Origin: JAVBPA01 sp031549925
Lineage (GTDB): Bacteria; Bacillota; Clostridia; Oscillospirales; CAG-272
Assembly (NCBI GenBank): GCA_031549925.1
Contig: JAVBPA010000030.1
Span: forward strand, 57,074 to 121,073
Reading direction: 5' to 3'
Length of the DNA stretch: 64,000 nt
The notes under the pieces are model-generated. The model saw only the letters and a program-made list of their open reading frames with translations, had not been told where the DNA came from and searched no databases. The position numbers were made by a program, and so were the translations under genes. Of this stretch, positions 63,647-64,000 are shown piece by piece (the stretch's first letter is position 1; every line of letters begins with the position of its first letter).

Positions 63647-64000
63647 ATGAAAATTTTTGCAATTGATTCATCTTCTTCAACGGCATCAGCCGCTTTAACA
63701 AACAATGACCGCCCTATAGCTGTATATAATCTGGACGCTAAAAAAATGAACGGCGGTTTAACTCACAGTGAAACTCTTCAGCCGATAATACAGGCAGTAT
63801 TGGATATCTCCGGTTATAAAGCATCGGATATTGATTTATTTGCATGTACTATAGGTCCAGGTTCATTTACCGGAGTCAGAATAGGAACAGCAGCTTTAAA
63901 AGGATTGGCTTTTAATTTAGATAAACCATGTATGGGTATTACAACTACAGATACATTAGCCGAAGCTTTATTGGAACTTGACAATAATGCGGTTTTGTGT
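63647..64000 (+). CDS. tsaB: tRNA threonylcarbamoyladenosine biosynthesis protein TsaB, truncated by window end
   Basis: ATG at 63647, 118 codons to the edge without stop. FAIDSSSSTASAAL opening and the CTIGPGSFTGVRIG segment are TsaB marks. TsaB is the scaffold partner of TsaD. Eight bases after tsaE, a common order. Confidence 0.95.
   Translation, partial: MKIFAIDSSSSTASAALTNNDRPIAVYNLDAKKMNGGLTHSETLQPIIQAVLDISGYKASDIDLFACTIGPGSFTGVRIGTAALKGLAFNLDKPCMGITTTDTLAEALLELDNNAVLC

Overview
The window comes from an AT-rich, endospore-forming member of the Clostridia. Evidence: a full-length SpoIVA, a collagen-like exosporium-type protein with a mother-cell sigma-like promoter, a bacterial V-type ATPase operon, formate-tetrahydrofolate ligase, a CD1247-type protein beside EF-P, strong GGAGG-type ribosome binding sites, and frequent GTG/TTG starts. 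TGA is used as a normal stop. I cannot name the species; it looks chromosomal throughout, with no phage, transposase, CRISPR array or rRNA operon seen.

Layout. 1-12.8 kb is mostly housekeeping: a URO-D-family protein cut by the left edge, a YbxB/RsmC-like methyltransferase, Xaa-Pro aminopeptidase, EF-P, a CD1247-like protein, an unrecognised PAS-like protein, GAPDH, SpoIVA, the collagen-like protein, DUF951, YfhO and a HAD phosphatase. 13-22.7 kb holds a YjdF-like membrane protein and a complete nine-gene V-ATPase operon (G/H, C, I, K, F, E, A, B, D) behind a good promoter. 22.8-30.3 kb holds a sugar-type binding lipoprotein, tRNA-Leu, an NhaC antiporter and an ABC exporter plus MFS pump unit.

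31-46.4 kb is the most unusual part. It is an island of three MacB/LolCDE-type ABC gene sets. The first couples a secreted nine-cysteine protein to a large FtsX-like permease, a one-pass membrane protein and an ATPase. The other two share one five-gene plan: leucine-rich-repeat-like lipoprotein, small Cys/His lipoprotein, two FtsX-like permeases, LolD-like ATPase. The first and third sets are preceded by the same leader motif (AAAGGGGATAGTCC, then ATG of a tiny open frame), which suggests shared control. I do not recognise this system.

46.7-64 kb holds two paralogous AraC-GyrI regulators, a FAD-Rieske oxidoreductase overlapping a tocopherol-cyclase-like gene, a YyaL/DUF255 gene broken by one in-frame stop, and a divergent cluster of methyltransferases, GNAT acetyltransferases and a Nudix hydrolase. 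Both arms of that cluster have a promoter followed by a terminator-like leader; the rightward leader also encodes a 34-residue peptide and can form alternative hairpins, as in ribosome-mediated attenuators of antibiotic-resistance genes. The window ends with tRNA-Lys, a possible MITE-like palindrome, another methyltransferase, a P-loop kinase-like protein, tRNA-Arg, fhs, tsaE and the start of tsaB.
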